From contig CALHYE010000001.1 of NCBI GenBank assembly GCA_938040735.1, positions 1-64,000 on the forward strand: DNA of 64,000 nt. Reading direction: 5' to 3'. Origin of the DNA: an uncultured Bellilinea sp. (lineage in GTDB: Bacteria > Chloroflexota > Anaerolineae > Anaerolineales > Anaerolineaceae). Positions within the stretch are counted from its first letter, which is position 1; every line of letters starts with the position of its first letter. Positions 24,149 through 33,101 of the stretch are shown piece by piece. The notes below the pieces were generated by a model that was not told where the DNA came from, did no database searches, and saw only the letters and a list, made by a program, of their open reading frames with translations. The position numbers and the translations under genes were made by a program.

Positions 24149-25444
24149 TCAAAAAAAAGTCGGCAGAGCCAGCCAGTAGAGAATTGAAACAACCACGCAA
24201 GAAAGCAGCATGACCGGCAGACCGCGTTTGCTCCACACTTTACTGGTAATGGGCAGACGGGTTTTTTCGGAAAGACCGACTACCACGACATTGGCGGTGG
24301 AGCCGATGATGGTTCCGTTCCCACCCAGGCCGGCCCCAAATACCAGCGCCCACCACAAAAAAGAGTTGTTCATGCCGGGCAGAGTGATATGTTGGATGAT
24401 GGGAATGAGGGTGATGGTGATGGGAATGTTATCCACAATCGAGGATAAAAGAGCAACCGACCACAAGAGAAGTAACCCCGCCAGCGCCGGTGAAAGGTCA
24501 ACCAAACGGCTGATCAGACTAACAAAGGCATCCAACACGCCGGCTTGCTGAATGCCGCCAATCATGACGAATAAACCGGCAAAAAAGAGGAGAATTTCCC
24601 ACTGAATGCGTTTTAATAACTCACTGATGTTCGGCTGCAGCCAGAAAAGAGCCGCAGAAGCCGCTCCAAGGGCTACATAAGCAGGACGAATGTCTAAAAG
24701 TTCTTCAAGGAAAAATAAGACAATTGCGCCACCAATGACGAGAATTACTTTGCGGGCGCCGGCTTGATCGGTGTAGGCTTCCTTTGGATCAAGCGATTGG
24801 ATGGCTTCGGCATTGGGGGATGGATCGCGCAGCTCGAAACGGAATAACCAGCGCAAAAGCCCATAACTGACGATCCACACCACGATGATCAAAGGAAAAC
24901 TGTGGATGATAAAGTCGGTGAATGAGAAATTGGCTGCTGAGGCAATCAGCACATTCGGCGGATCTCCGACCAATGTGGAAATGCCGCCAATATTGGAAAG
25001 AATGGCTTCTGAAATTAGAAAAGGCTGCGGCGAAAAGCCCAAAATTTCACAGATCAAGATGGTCACCGGGGCAATTAATACCACCGTGGTGACATTATCC
25101 AGGAACATTGAAACCACAGAAGTCACCAGGGCTAACAGGAAAAGCAATGAACCGGCCTTGCCTTTAGAGAATTTACCGACCCAAACGGCTATAAACTCAA
25201 AAAAGCCGGTCGGTTCAAGCATGGCTACCAGCAGCATCATACCGAATAGTAACCCCAATGTGTTGAAGTCAATGGCGTTGACGGCTTGCTGTTGGCTGTA
25301 GTAGCCAAAGATTAAGCCGCTCGTCACCATGGCAACCGCGCCGACCATGGCGATGATGGTGCGGTGAATCCTTTCGCTGAAGATCAAAGCGAGGCAAACT
25401 ACAAAGATCAAAGCCGAAACTGCGGCGGGAAGTGAAAAGGTCAT
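24149..25444 (-). CDS. ArsB/NhaD-superfamily ion transporter
   Basis: About 431 aa with 11-12 hydrophobic segments and the superfamily motifs DNVTTVVLIAPVTILICEIL, SSIVDNIPITITLIPII and GGNGTIIGSTANVVVVGLSE, which mark the two re-entrant half-repeats. Relatives include sodium/proton antiporters, arsenite pumps and mammalian P protein; the ion is unknown. ATG 25444 with GAGGT 8 nt upstream is preferred to the TTG at 25459 that overlaps the CBS gene stop. Proximity to an ArsR regulator and an ArsP-like permease suggests metalloid or metal stress, but the gap before the CBS gene leaves operon membership uncertain. Confidence 0.85.
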   Translation of the reverse strand: MTFSLPAAVSALIFVVCLALIFSERIHRTIIAMVGAVAMVTSGLIFGYYSQQQAVNAIDFNTLGLLFGMMLLVAMLEPTGFFEFIAVWVGKFSKGKAGSLLFLLALVTSVVSMFLDNVTTVVLIAPVTILICEILGFSPQPFLISEAILSNIGGISTLVGDPPNVLIASAANFSFTDFIIHSFPLIIVVWIVSYGLLRWLFRFELRDPSPNAEAIQSLDPKEAYTDQAGARKVILVIGGAIVLFFLEELLDIRPAYVALGAASAALFWLQPNISELLKRIQWEILLFFAGLFVMIGGIQQAGVLDAFVSLISRLVDLSPALAGLLLLWSVALLSSIVDNIPITITLIPIIQHITLPGMNNSFLWWALVFGAGLGGNGTIIGSTANVVVVGLSEKTRLPITSKVWSKRGLPVMLLSCVVVSILYWLALPTFF

Positions 25445-25455
25445 CTGCTGCGACC

Positions 25456-25911
25456 TCAAGAGATCCAGTAAGAAAGCAGGGCAACACCCACATCCACATG
25501 CGAGGCAATTCCCACCAGTCGGCCTTCATGATCCACTACCGGCAGGTCGCGCAAGGCGTGTTTGTGCAAAAGAGCCGCGGTACGGAATAAACCGGATTCT
25601 TCGTGAACCGAAACAGGCTCACGAACCAATTCTTCGATTTGCTTTTCAAAAATTTGCGGGTCGGGGCGCTGATTTTCTACAGCCCCAAATCCATGCAGAA
25701 AATCGAAATCGGTTACCAGATGAATGAAATCCGGCATGCCCATGTCAATCACATCCTGCAGGCGTAAAATGCCAACCAGATGATGATCCTCATCCACCAC
25801 CGGCAGCGTGCCAATATGATGATCAATGAATAATTGAATCGCCTGACGAATGGTTGAATTTTGCGAAATGGAAATGACCTCTTTTTTCATCCAGCGGGAT
25901 ATTTGAAGCAT
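25456..25911 (-). CDS. two-CBS-domain protein
   Basis: About 151 aa consisting of a tandem CBS pair: MKKEVISISQNSTIRQAIQLFIDHHIGTLPVVDEDHHLVGILRLQDV and REPVSVHEESGLFRTAALLHKHALRDLPVVDHEGRLVGIASHVDV. CBS pairs bind adenine nucleotides and regulate partners. Being directly upstream of, and overlapping, the transporter gene suggests it senses energy state or ionic strength for that transporter (inference). Start ATG 25911 is a choice; the ORF runs to a TTG at 25950. Confidence 0.85.
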   Translation of the reverse strand: MLQISRWMKKEVISISQNSTIRQAIQLFIDHHIGTLPVVDEDHHLVGILRLQDVIDMGMPDFIHLVTDFDFLHGFGAVENQRPDPQIFEKQIEELVREPVSVHEESGLFRTAALLHKHALRDLPVVDHEGRLVGIASHVDVGVALLSYWIS

Positions 25912-26024
25912 GTCCCCTCGCTTTCCGCTATTCAACGGCGAGATCCCCAAAGGTGAGAGGGCAACCTCCGGATGAGATTGCCCGTTTGTTCAAATTTAGT
26001 GTACCACTTTTTAGATAGCGCGCG

Positions 26025-27356
26025 TTAACTGGCAGCCAACAGCAAACCAAATAAGTAACCTGCGGTCATGCTCATCACGGCTACCAAAGATACATAGATA
26101 GCGGTCTTTTTTCTGCCCATCACGCCGTTCAAAACCAGTATGGACTGGAGCGAAAGTTCAGGGTCGGCCAACAGGTAAGCCAGCAGCGGGCCGCGCGCCA
26201 TGCCTAAGTCGAGAAACATTTTGGCAACCGGCACTTCTACGAGAGTGGGGAAGTACATGAACACACCGAATAAGACACCCGCCAGGTTGGCCAGCAAAGT
26301 ATTACGGCCGGCAATCGTTTGTACCCAAACTGCGGGGATAATTTCTTTGGCAATTCCTGCCACAAAGACTCCAATGATCAATAACGGGAAGATTTGCTTT
26401 ACGAACTTCCACGTTTCCCAGATCCAGCCGCTTAATTCATCTTTGGTGAACGACCGGCTGATCACTGCACCCAGTGCGGTCAATACCAGCGCTTCCCCAA
26501 TCAGCCGTCCATTAATGCCGATGATAATCGAGCCAATCTCTTCTTTGGGTGAAGCAACGATGATCGTGAATGCAATCAGGCCGATGGCGATATAAGTCCA
26601 GCGGTTGAAACCGGAGAACACATTTTCAAACCCTTTCCAGGCTGTAAGACCAATGAAAACCAGTAGAACAATCAGCAACGCGCCTTGAAAGGTCAGGTTG
26701 ACAGCCGAGAGGCTATTCCGCATTTCGGGGTTAATGTCAAACGGCAAGCGGATCTGAGCGTAAACATTCGTCAACAAGTCAATTTGCAGTGTGCCAACGA
26801 TGAGGACGGCTATCAGCAGCAGAAAGACCACCCAAACCGCCGGTTTAACCTGGGCCACCTGATCAAACATGCCGGCTTCGGCCATTTGCTCGGTGCGGGT
26901 AGCCTCCTCTTTTCGGAAAATCCACGCCATAGCCAGGCCGATGATGATGCCGAAAGCGATGGAGAGAACCAGACGCGCCACGGCAATGTCAAAACCGATG
27001 GCTGCACCGGTATAGGTGATAGCGAGGATGTTAATCGCCGGCCCGACAAAGAGAAAGGTAATTGCCGGCCCCAAACCGGCGCCGCGCTTCCAGATGCCAG
27101 CGAAAAGCGGAAGGATAGTGCAGGAACATACCGCTAAAATGAACCCGCCAAAAGCGGAAGCCGGATAACTGATCCATTTCGAGGCTTTCGGCCCAAGGTA
27201 ACGGGTGATCGTCTCTTTGGGGATCATCGAACTCATAAAACCGGCAATGATAAATGCGGGTACGAGGCACAGCAATACATGAGCAGCCAGATAATCCAAC
27301 AGGCTACTCCAGCCAGAAAAGAGCAAGGATGAGATCGTGTTGAGGATTGAGTCCAT
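26025..27356 (-). CDS. ArsP/YraQ-family (DUF318) permease
   Basis: A 443-aa membrane protein with about ten helices. The conserved motif FGGFILAVCSCTILPLFAGIWKRGAGLGPAITFLFVGPAIN, in shortened form CSCTILPLF...GP, is the signature of the permease family that includes the organoarsenical exporter ArsP. Its upstream neighbour on the same strand is an ArsR repressor 94 nt away with a strong operator, so expression is probably induced by a metal, metalloid or thiol ligand. The substrate remains open: many family members are simply of unknown function. Confidence 0.83.
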   Translation of the reverse strand: MDSILNTISSLLFSGWSSLLDYLAAHVLLCLVPAFIIAGFMSSMIPKETITRYLGPKASKWISYPASAFGGFILAVCSCTILPLFAGIWKRGAGLGPAITFLFVGPAINILAITYTGAAIGFDIAVARLVLSIAFGIIIGLAMAWIFRKEEATRTEQMAEAGMFDQVAQVKPAVWVVFLLLIAVLIVGTLQIDLLTNVYAQIRLPFDINPEMRNSLSAVNLTFQGALLIVLLVFIGLTAWKGFENVFSGFNRWTYIAIGLIAFTIIVASPKEEIGSIIIGINGRLIGEALVLTALGAVISRSFTKDELSGWIWETWKFVKQIFPLLIIGVFVAGIAKEIIPAVWVQTIAGRNTLLANLAGVLFGVFMYFPTLVEVPVAKMFLDLGMARGPLLAYLLADPELSLQSILVLNGVMGRKKTAIYVSLVAVMSMTAGYLFGLLLAAS

Positions 27357-27450
27357 GGCGCTACTTTAAGTTCCTTTAATTATGCAAAATTTTGAATATT
27401 AATTGGCGAATAAAAATGGAACGGCTTGAGTTCGTCCCATTGAGATTCCA

Positions 27451-27852
27451 TTATCCTAGTGGTTTTTGAATGCTCAAAATTTTCAAGTCGGCTGCAGGTG
27501 AATCTTTGCGTTTGCACTTCGGACAGTCGCAATCTTGCGGTTCGGGAATGATTATCGGCTCACCTTGTTGGGGTGCAAAAGAGCGAACCGTGTTGAGGAT
27601 ATCCAGGACATCCTCTCGCGCAATCCGATAGTAAATGTTCCAACCTTCACGGCGATCCCGAAGAATACCTGCCTCCCGCAGTACGGCAAGTTGCTGAGAG
27701 AGATAAGCCTGCCGAAAACCAAGGATGGCTTCCAAATGGCAGACACATTCTTCTCCATTACGCAGTACTTCGAGGATGGCCAGACGCGCCGGGTGAGCGA
27801 GCGCCTTGAAAATTTGGGCAGATTCTTCAAAGGATGACAATGAATTCTTCAC
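27451..27852 (-). CDS. ArsR/SmtB-family metal(loid)-responsive repressor
   Basis: A winged-helix ArsR protein (KALAHPARLAILEVLRNGEECVCHLEAILGFRQAYLSQQLAVL...). The ECVCHL sequence matches the alpha3 Cys-x-Cys metal(loid) site of ArsR/CadC-type sensors; the C-terminal CDCPKC adds four more Cys. The start is unclear: TTG 27864 abuts AAGGAG with no spacing, GTG 27852 lies 12 nt from it; I list the GTG. A perfect 14-bp inverted repeat overlaps the -10 box, ribosome-binding site and start, so autorepression is very likely. Confidence 0.88.
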   Translation of the reverse strand: MKNSLSSFEESAQIFKALAHPARLAILEVLRNGEECVCHLEAILGFRQAYLSQQLAVLREAGILRDRREGWNIYYRIAREDVLDILNTVRSFAPQQGEPIIIPEPQDCDCPKCKRKDSPAADLKILSIQKPLG

Positions 27853-27905
27853 AATAACATTCAACTCCTTGAATGTTATTGTAAAACATCCGCCTAGAAT
27901 GTCAA
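27851..27905 (-). promoter_or_regulatory. arsR promoter with overlapping 14+4+14 palindromic operator
   Basis: Minus-strand promoter TTGACA (27905-27900), 16-bp spacer, TACAAT (27883-27878). A perfect inverted repeat ACAATAACATTCAA-CTCC-TTGAATGTTATTGT spans 27851-27882 and covers the -10 box, the AAGGAG ribosome-binding site and the start region. The TTCAA...TTGAA core resembles known ArsR/CadC operators. Confidence 0.8.
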
Positions 27906-27947
27906 GCGGACAAATGTCATCAAAAATGCTTGAAGGATGGTAGGGTC

Positions 27948-29735
27948 TCAGTCCACCGTCAGGGTTTTACTGAGGTTGCGCGGAAAATCTGGGTCATACC
28001 CGCGCTCTACCGACAGGTGATAAGCCAGCAATTGCAGCGGCAAAACGCTGAGCAGGGATGAAATCTCGGGACTGGCTGCCGGCAGGGTGATGAGATCGCT
28101 GGCGTTAGCGCGCAGACGGGAATCTTCCTGTCCGATGGCAATCGCCCGCCCTCCGCGGCAGGTAACCTCGTTGATTCCGCTGACGATCAAGGGCACATCT
28201 TGCGGCCCGGCGACAAAGATCACCGGATAGTTATCTGTGACGGCCGAAAGCGGCCCGTGCTTGAACTCGGTTGACAACATGCCTTCGCAGTGGGCATAAG
28301 TGATTTCTTTGAGTTTGAGCGCGCCTTCCAGCGCCATCGGGTAGGTTGCCCCGTAACCCAGACAATACATGTCGTTCCACGGATTGATTGCCGGCACTAT
28401 CGCCTGAATTTGGGATTCGGCTGCGCTCAGGGTTTGTTCCATCAGTGCGGGAATGTCTTCCAGGGGGCGGTCATCCTTACCTGCCAGACGGTAAGCCAGG
28501 TACAGGAAAGTAACCACCTGATTGGTGAAGGTCTTGGTGGCCGGTACACTGATTTCATAGCCGCAGCACAAAGGCAGCCAGCAAGCGGTCGCTTTGGTGA
28601 GGGTTGAACCGATCACATTCGCCAATCCCAGGCAGGTCATGCCCTGCGCCTGAGCGGCCTGAAGGGCATTCAGCACGTCCTTGGTCTCACCCGACTGGCT
28701 GACAAAGATGCCGACATCCTGCCGGTTGACGGCTGGTAAATATTGCGGAATAAATTGAGGGGCCAGCACCGGAATCACCGCTTTGCCGGCCAGCTGGGCA
28801 AAGTACACCGAACCTGCCAGACAGGCGTGGTAACTGGTGCCGCATCCGATGAAGTAGACCTGCCGGGCATTACGGATGGCAGCCAGCGCTTGATCCACCT
28901 CCGCACTGCCGGCGAGCCTGTGCAATACTTCACGGGCAACCTGGGGCTGTTCGTGGATTTCTTTGAGCATGAAATGTGCATAACCGCCCTTTTGGACGGC
29001 TTCCATGGTTTCGGTGACCCGTTCGGGTTCGCGTTCAATCAGCCGACCATCCGTAACCGAACGCAGTTCAACCCGGTCGGCCCACAGGGTGATGATCTCG
29101 CCGTCCTGAATCCGCAAGATTTTACGGGTGAGCGGGAGAATAGAGGGTAAATCGGAAGAAACGCAGGTAAATCCCTCGCCAATCCCAACGACCAAACCGC
29201 TTCCCTTTTTGACGGCGTACAATTTGTCGTCGTTAATCTGCCCGATGACATAGGCGTAATCGCCCTGCAAATCCTGATAGGCGCGGCGGATGGCTTCGAT
29301 GAAATCATATCCACGATCAATGTAGCGTTCAACCGCGTGCACGCAGGATTCGCCGTCGTTGTGCGAACGAACCGTCATGCCTTCTGCCATGAATTGCTGG
29401 CGTAGTTCGACGTTGTTGACCACATTGCCGTTGTGAGCTCCGACCAGGTCGCCGTCTGAATCGAGATGCGGCTGGGCATTGACCTGAGAAGGCGCGCCAA
29501 ATGTCGCCCAGCGCAACTGGGTGATGCCGCGGCTTCCGGTCATTTCGGCAAAATGATAGCGTTCGGCCACCTCATCCACTTTGCCGACATCTTTGCGTAA
29601 GTCAATCCGGCTGCCGGAGATGGTGGCTGCCCCGACCGAGTCGTAGCCGCGGTAGGTCAGGCGGCGGGCGGCTTCAATCAGAATCGAGCCAAGCGGCTGA
29701 TCTTTTTCGGTTACGATGCCAAAAATTCCACACAT
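27948..29735 (-). CDS. glmS: glutamine--fructose-6-phosphate aminotransferase
   Basis: A 595-aa GlmS. After removal of Met1, Cys2 of MCGIFGIV is the nucleophile that releases ammonia from glutamine; the N-terminal Ntn-hydrolase domain (to about 240) contains LRWATFGAPS and GAHNGNVVNN. Two SIS isomerase domains follow (GCGTSYHACLAG, VSQSGETKD; LGYGATYPMALEGALKLKE, STEFKHGPLSA), ending SKTLTVD. It makes glucosamine-6-phosphate, the entry to peptidoglycan and aminosugar synthesis. AAAGGA precedes the ATG. No ribozyme-type glmS leader is visible. Confidence 0.95.
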   Translation of the reverse strand: MCGIFGIVTEKDQPLGSILIEAARRLTYRGYDSVGAATISGSRIDLRKDVGKVDEVAERYHFAEMTGSRGITQLRWATFGAPSQVNAQPHLDSDGDLVGAHNGNVVNNVELRQQFMAEGMTVRSHNDGESCVHAVERYIDRGYDFIEAIRRAYQDLQGDYAYVIGQINDDKLYAVKKGSGLVVGIGEGFTCVSSDLPSILPLTRKILRIQDGEIITLWADRVELRSVTDGRLIEREPERVTETMEAVQKGGYAHFMLKEIHEQPQVAREVLHRLAGSAEVDQALAAIRNARQVYFIGCGTSYHACLAGSVYFAQLAGKAVIPVLAPQFIPQYLPAVNRQDVGIFVSQSGETKDVLNALQAAQAQGMTCLGLANVIGSTLTKATACWLPLCCGYEISVPATKTFTNQVVTFLYLAYRLAGKDDRPLEDIPALMEQTLSAAESQIQAIVPAINPWNDMYCLGYGATYPMALEGALKLKEITYAHCEGMLSTEFKHGPLSAVTDNYPVIFVAGPQDVPLIVSGINEVTCRGGRAIAIGQEDSRLRANASDLITLPAASPEISSLLSVLPLQLLAYHLSVERGYDPDFPRNLSKTLTVD

Positions 29736-29888
29736 AATCTTCCTTTGGGGTTGCAGGGTTGGGGTTTAACAACGCCAAGTTTATCACAAACAGCAGGTGA
29801 ATTTAAGGACTGGAGGACCTGCGGCGAATGAAATTCATGCTAAACTAAAACCAGAGCCGGCTTGGAAAAAATGATTTGGAGTACCCTC

Positions 29889-30659
29889 ATGCTTCTGTGT
29901 ATTGATATTGGCAATACCAACATTAAGTTTGGACTGTTTGCGGGCGATCAAATGTGCTGCCATTGGCGGATTGCTACCGACCGTAATCGCCTGGCAGATG
30001 AATATGCGGTATTGCTCCTCAACCTGTTATCCAACTCGGGGCTGAGCGTTGCGGACGTGGACGGGGTTGCGGTCTCCTCGGTCGTGCCGGCGCTTACGCA
30101 GGTATTCGAGGAAATTGCCCGGCGCTACCTGCATCAAGAAGCGCTGATGATCGCCGATGGCGTTGATCTGGGCATGCGGATTAACACCGAGTATCCCAAA
30201 GAGGTTGGGACGGACTTAATTGTCAATGCGCTGGCGGCCCGCCACCTGTACGGCACGCCGGTTATCGTGGTGGGCTTTGGGACAGCCACCACTTTTTCGG
30301 CGGTTTCAGCCGAGGGCAATTTTGAGGGGGTGGCGATTGCGCCGGGCATCTTAACCAGCAGCGATTCGCTCTTTCGGGCTACCGCCACCTTGCCGCAAGT
30401 AGCCCTGGCTCACCCTGTGGCGGCAATTGGAAAAAATACGCTTCAATCCATGCGCGCCGGGATTGTGTTTGGTTTTGCCGAACTGGTTGACGGCATGGTG
30501 CGGCGCATCCGCCGGGAACTGGGCGGGCAGGCACGGGTGGCGGCTACCGGAGGGCTGGCGGAATTAATTGCCCCCGAAAGCCAGTCCATTGAGATGGTTG
30601 AACCCAACCTCGCCTTAATCGGATTGCGTTTGCTCTACGAGCGTAACCGGCTCGGTTGA
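29889..30659 (+). CDS. coaX: type III pantothenate kinase
   Basis: A 256-aa CoaX: phosphate loop DIGNTNIKFGLF at the N-terminus, VPALTQVFEEIARRY, NTEYPKEVGTDLIVNALAA and GFGTATTFSAVSAEGNFEG, all typical of the ASKHA-fold type III enzyme that phosphorylates pantothenate in coenzyme A synthesis. ATG 29889 has TTGGAG 7 nt upstream and places the phosphate loop at the very N-terminus as expected, so the longer TTG ORF from 29862 is rejected. Its last 45 bp overlap the convergent gene. Confidence 0.93.
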   Translation: MLLCIDIGNTNIKFGLFAGDQMCCHWRIATDRNRLADEYAVLLLNLLSNSGLSVADVDGVAVSSVVPALTQVFEEIARRYLHQEALMIADGVDLGMRINTEYPKEVGTDLIVNALAARHLYGTPVIVVGFGTATTFSAVSAEGNFEGVAIAPGILTSSDSLFRATATLPQVALAHPVAAIGKNTLQSMRAGIVFGFAELVDGMVRRIRRELGGQARVAATGGLAELIAPESQSIEMVEPNLALIGLRLLYERNRLG

Positions 30660-31727
30660 GCCAAACAAATTGCGCCGTAAAATATCCGCAATGGTCAAGT
30701 TGTGCCGCTCAGTCAGTTGCTGATTGATCATCTCGATCTGTTTGCGGGGTGAATAAAAGACCTCGCTCCACCCATAACCGGCGCAGGCCGTGTCGGCAAT
30801 CCAGTTACCGGCTTTGTCCTGGCCCCACCACCGGCGGTAGGCTTGTTCCAATTCGGGATGGATGTGGAGTTCAGGAATATCAAAGTGGGCTGAGTAGTAG
30901 TAGTCTGGCGGCAGAGCGTTGAGCAGGGTTTCAAAACTGTGCACGCGGATACGAATGTTTTCACTGCCGTCACATTCGGTGATGCGGCACAGGCCGCGCA
31001 GCGTGGCAAAGGGCGCAATCACCTCCACCCTTTGAATCCGCGGGAAACGCTCTTTGATTTTGTTGATCACTTCACGCATCACTAAACCGCTGGCAATGCT
31101 GTCGGCAACAAATGCAACGGTGATGTTTTCGTGCTGAATTTTGTTTAAGTCCTTGTCTTTAAACAGCGTCATTTCGACTTTGCGGCTGAAAACCGGCACA
31201 CTGCTGTCAAAGACATGATGAGCATCCAGAATCACTTCGTCACAGAGATAACCGGAGTTGGCGTAAATGGCTTCGGTGACTTGATACTTCAATCCCTCGC
31301 GGGCAATCGGAAAGACGGCGATCTGGGTTTGCTGCTGGCTGGAAAACAGGCTCTGAAAGACGGGTGAAGCCAGCATGGCTTGAATTGCCTGACTGATGAG
31401 AAAAGACCGCTGTGAACCCATGATCAACTGACCGGGCAGGGTCAGGGTTTGGATGGATTGTATTTCTTCTGGCTTGAGACCGGTTAAGGTCAACAAATGA
31501 GGATTGGGTTGGGCGGTGTGGGTGTAGATGAATTGGGCAGTGGCCAGGTTGTGATACAGGACCAGATCAATCGAGGTTTTATTGTCCAGAATCATCCGGC
31601 CGGGACGGTAAAAGCCGCTTCCCTGAGTACCGATGGGGTAGGGAAGCGGCTCTGTCAGGATCACCTGACCTGTGGAACGACCGGGGTCATCCTCCGAAAA
31701 GTCAAATGGCAAGATAAATTCACTCAT
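30615..31727 (-). CDS. unknown cytosolic protein with phosphoribosyltransferase-like segment
   Basis: A 370-aa soluble protein I do not recognise. The most structured stretch is ENITVAFVADSIASGLVMREV followed by IQRVEVIAPFATLRGLCRI, which resembles the V-x3-D-D/S-x3-G-G/S-x2 loop of type I phosphoribosyltransferases, but the second acidic residue is missing. A late segment (FDIPELHIHPELEQAYRRWWGQDKAG) is rich in His/Trp. GGAGGC precedes ATG 31727. It is monocistronic and overlaps coaX tail-to-tail by 45 bp. PRTase relationship is only a suggestion. Confidence 0.6.
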   Translation of the reverse strand: MSEFILPFDFSEDDPGRSTGQVILTEPLPYPIGTQGSGFYRPGRMILDNKTSIDLVLYHNLATAQFIYTHTAQPNPHLLTLTGLKPEEIQSIQTLTLPGQLIMGSQRSFLISQAIQAMLASPVFQSLFSSQQQTQIAVFPIAREGLKYQVTEAIYANSGYLCDEVILDAHHVFDSSVPVFSRKVEMTLFKDKDLNKIQHENITVAFVADSIASGLVMREVINKIKERFPRIQRVEVIAPFATLRGLCRITECDGSENIRIRVHSFETLLNALPPDYYYSAHFDIPELHIHPELEQAYRRWWGQDKAGNWIADTACAGYGWSEVFYSPRKQIEMINQQLTERHNLTIADILRRNLFGSTEPVTLVEQTQSD

Positions 31728-31893
31728 AAAGCGCCTCCAAATAACCATGCCTGAAAACCCGGCAGGATTGATTTACAAAAAAGCAGGCGTGGGGCATTCG
31801 CTGTTTCGCGATTCCACGACCTGCCCGAATAATTCTATCGCATTTGTGAAAAAAAGTTAAGCCAAAACCCTGCATCTAAAATTTTTTAAGAGG

Positions 31894-31926
31894 AAAACCC
31901 CCTGATTTTTCTATGCAGGGGGTTTT
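31894..31926 (-). terminator. bidirectional-looking terminator after the 31948 lipoprotein gene
   Basis: Stem AAAACCCCCTG / CAGGGGGTTTT (11 bp) with an 11-nt loop; U-runs are built into both arms, so it can work in both directions, serving at least the minus-strand lipoprotein gene. Confidence 0.7.
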
Positions 31927-31947
31927 GTGAAGATTTGGTTCAATGGT

Positions 31948-32415
31948 TCAAGCGTCGAACTTGCCGATTTCTTCACCATTGACCAGCACGGTGTAACTTC
32001 CGCTGGGGAATGATCCCAGACGATAGGTCACTTCAAAGGCTTCCAGGATTTGAATACAAACCGTCTCAGGGTCAGCCACAGAATAGACTTCCACAAGAAT
32101 GCGGTTATTTTCGTCAGGCTGATTGGCTACAATCCGAAGCTGGTGGCAAGGGGTTGGCAGGTTGCCCTGTAAAACCAGATTAATTTGAACCGGGTAACTT
32201 TCCAAAATCAACAGGTCGGTTGAGTCAATGAACACTTCGCCGCGCTGTAAGGCTGCATCGCTTTCCAGCGGCTGGTAGGGGTTGACTTGCGCGGGTGTTT
32301 CAGCAGCGCCTTCGGTTGGATTGGTCACCGGCGCGTTGGGGTCTGCCTCAACCGGGGTGGCACACGCGCTGAGAATGAACATCATTCCAACGCTTAGCAA
32401 GAGTAATCTGAACAT
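31948..32415 (-). CDS. small lipoprotein
   Basis: A 155-aa protein with a lipoprotein signal MFRLLLLSVGMMFILSAC, a Pro/Thr/Ala-rich linker and a domain of about 100 residues (FIDSTDLLILESYPVQINLVLQGNLPTPCHQLRI...LGSFPSGSYTVLVNGEEIGKF) that looks like a beta-sandwich; two Cys (CHQ, VCI) may form a disulfide. ATG 32415 with AGGAGG 5 nt upstream replaces the longer ORF start at 32547. No enzymatic motif; unknown role on the cell surface. Confidence 0.8.
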   Translation of the reverse strand: MFRLLLLSVGMMFILSACATPVEADPNAPVTNPTEGAAETPAQVNPYQPLESDAALQRGEVFIDSTDLLILESYPVQINLVLQGNLPTPCHQLRIVANQPDENNRILVEVYSVADPETVCIQILEAFEVTYRLGSFPSGSYTVLVNGEEIGKFDA

Positions 32416-32488
32416 CGTAACCTCCTTTTTTATCATTGAATATAGGACGCTGGCGTCATCCATTTTGTTCCCACTTGGCGATAGATGA

Positions 32489-32516
32489 TATAATTTATCA
32501 AAATAATTTATATAAT
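32489..32516 (+). promoter_or_regulatory. two -10 boxes before the AHSA1-like gene
   Basis: TATAAT at 32489-32494 and again at 32511-32516. The second lies 11 nt before ATG 32528, and no ribosome-binding site is visible, so the mRNA may be leaderless or nearly so. Confidence 0.4.
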
Positions 32517-32527
32517 CCTCAAACGCA

Positions 32528-32959
32528 ATGAGTCTGAAATCAACCATTCAATTTACGGTGGAAATACCGGTCTACCCGGAAAGGGTTTACCGCGCCTGGC
32601 TTGATAGTTATGAACATAGCCGTTTCAGTGGTCAACCGGCGGCAATCCAACCCGAAACGGGAGGAACCTTTATTGTCATGAACGGAACGGTGAAAAGCCG
32701 CCTCATCCGTCTTGTACCGCACTCTTTAATAGAACAAACCTGGCAGATTGAAGGTTTACCGCTGGAAGAGGATTCACGAATCTCACTGATGCTTCAACCT
32801 ACCTGTACCGGTTGTGAAGTTCGCCTTCTTCATCAAGGTGTGCCTTTGGAATGGGGTAAAAGCCTGCTCCAGTGGTGGGAGGAGCAATATTTCCGTCCGC
32901 TGAGAACTTATTTTGAGGCAATTGTGGGGGATTATGTGGCCGATATGGGTGACGGATAA
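32528..32959 (+). CDS. AHSA1/START-like (SRPBCC) domain protein
   Basis: A 143-aa protein with the layout of activator-of-Hsp90-homolog-1-like SRPBCC proteins: IQFTVEIPVYPERVYRAWLDSYEHSRFSG at the start, a GGTFIVMNGTV strand pair, RLVPHSLIEQTWQIEGLP and an ending helix KSLLQWWEEQYFRPLRTYF. The fold forms a hydrophobic ligand pocket; ligand unknown. Monocistronic, start without a clear ribosome-binding site. Confidence 0.78.
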   Translation: MSLKSTIQFTVEIPVYPERVYRAWLDSYEHSRFSGQPAAIQPETGGTFIVMNGTVKSRLIRLVPHSLIEQTWQIEGLPLEEDSRISLMLQPTCTGCEVRLLHQGVPLEWGKSLLQWWEEQYFRPLRTYFEAIVGDYVADMGDG

Positions 32960-33101
32960 GCCCGCGGCTTGGCTGAAAAATAGGAATTGCGGCTGACCTG
33001 TTTCCTATTTTCGGTCATATTTTGCCAGAGAGTATTTTGCTGGATAGAAGGTGATGATATTATAAAAATTGCTCAAATTTTTTACGGGGAGGGTGTTTTC
33101 C

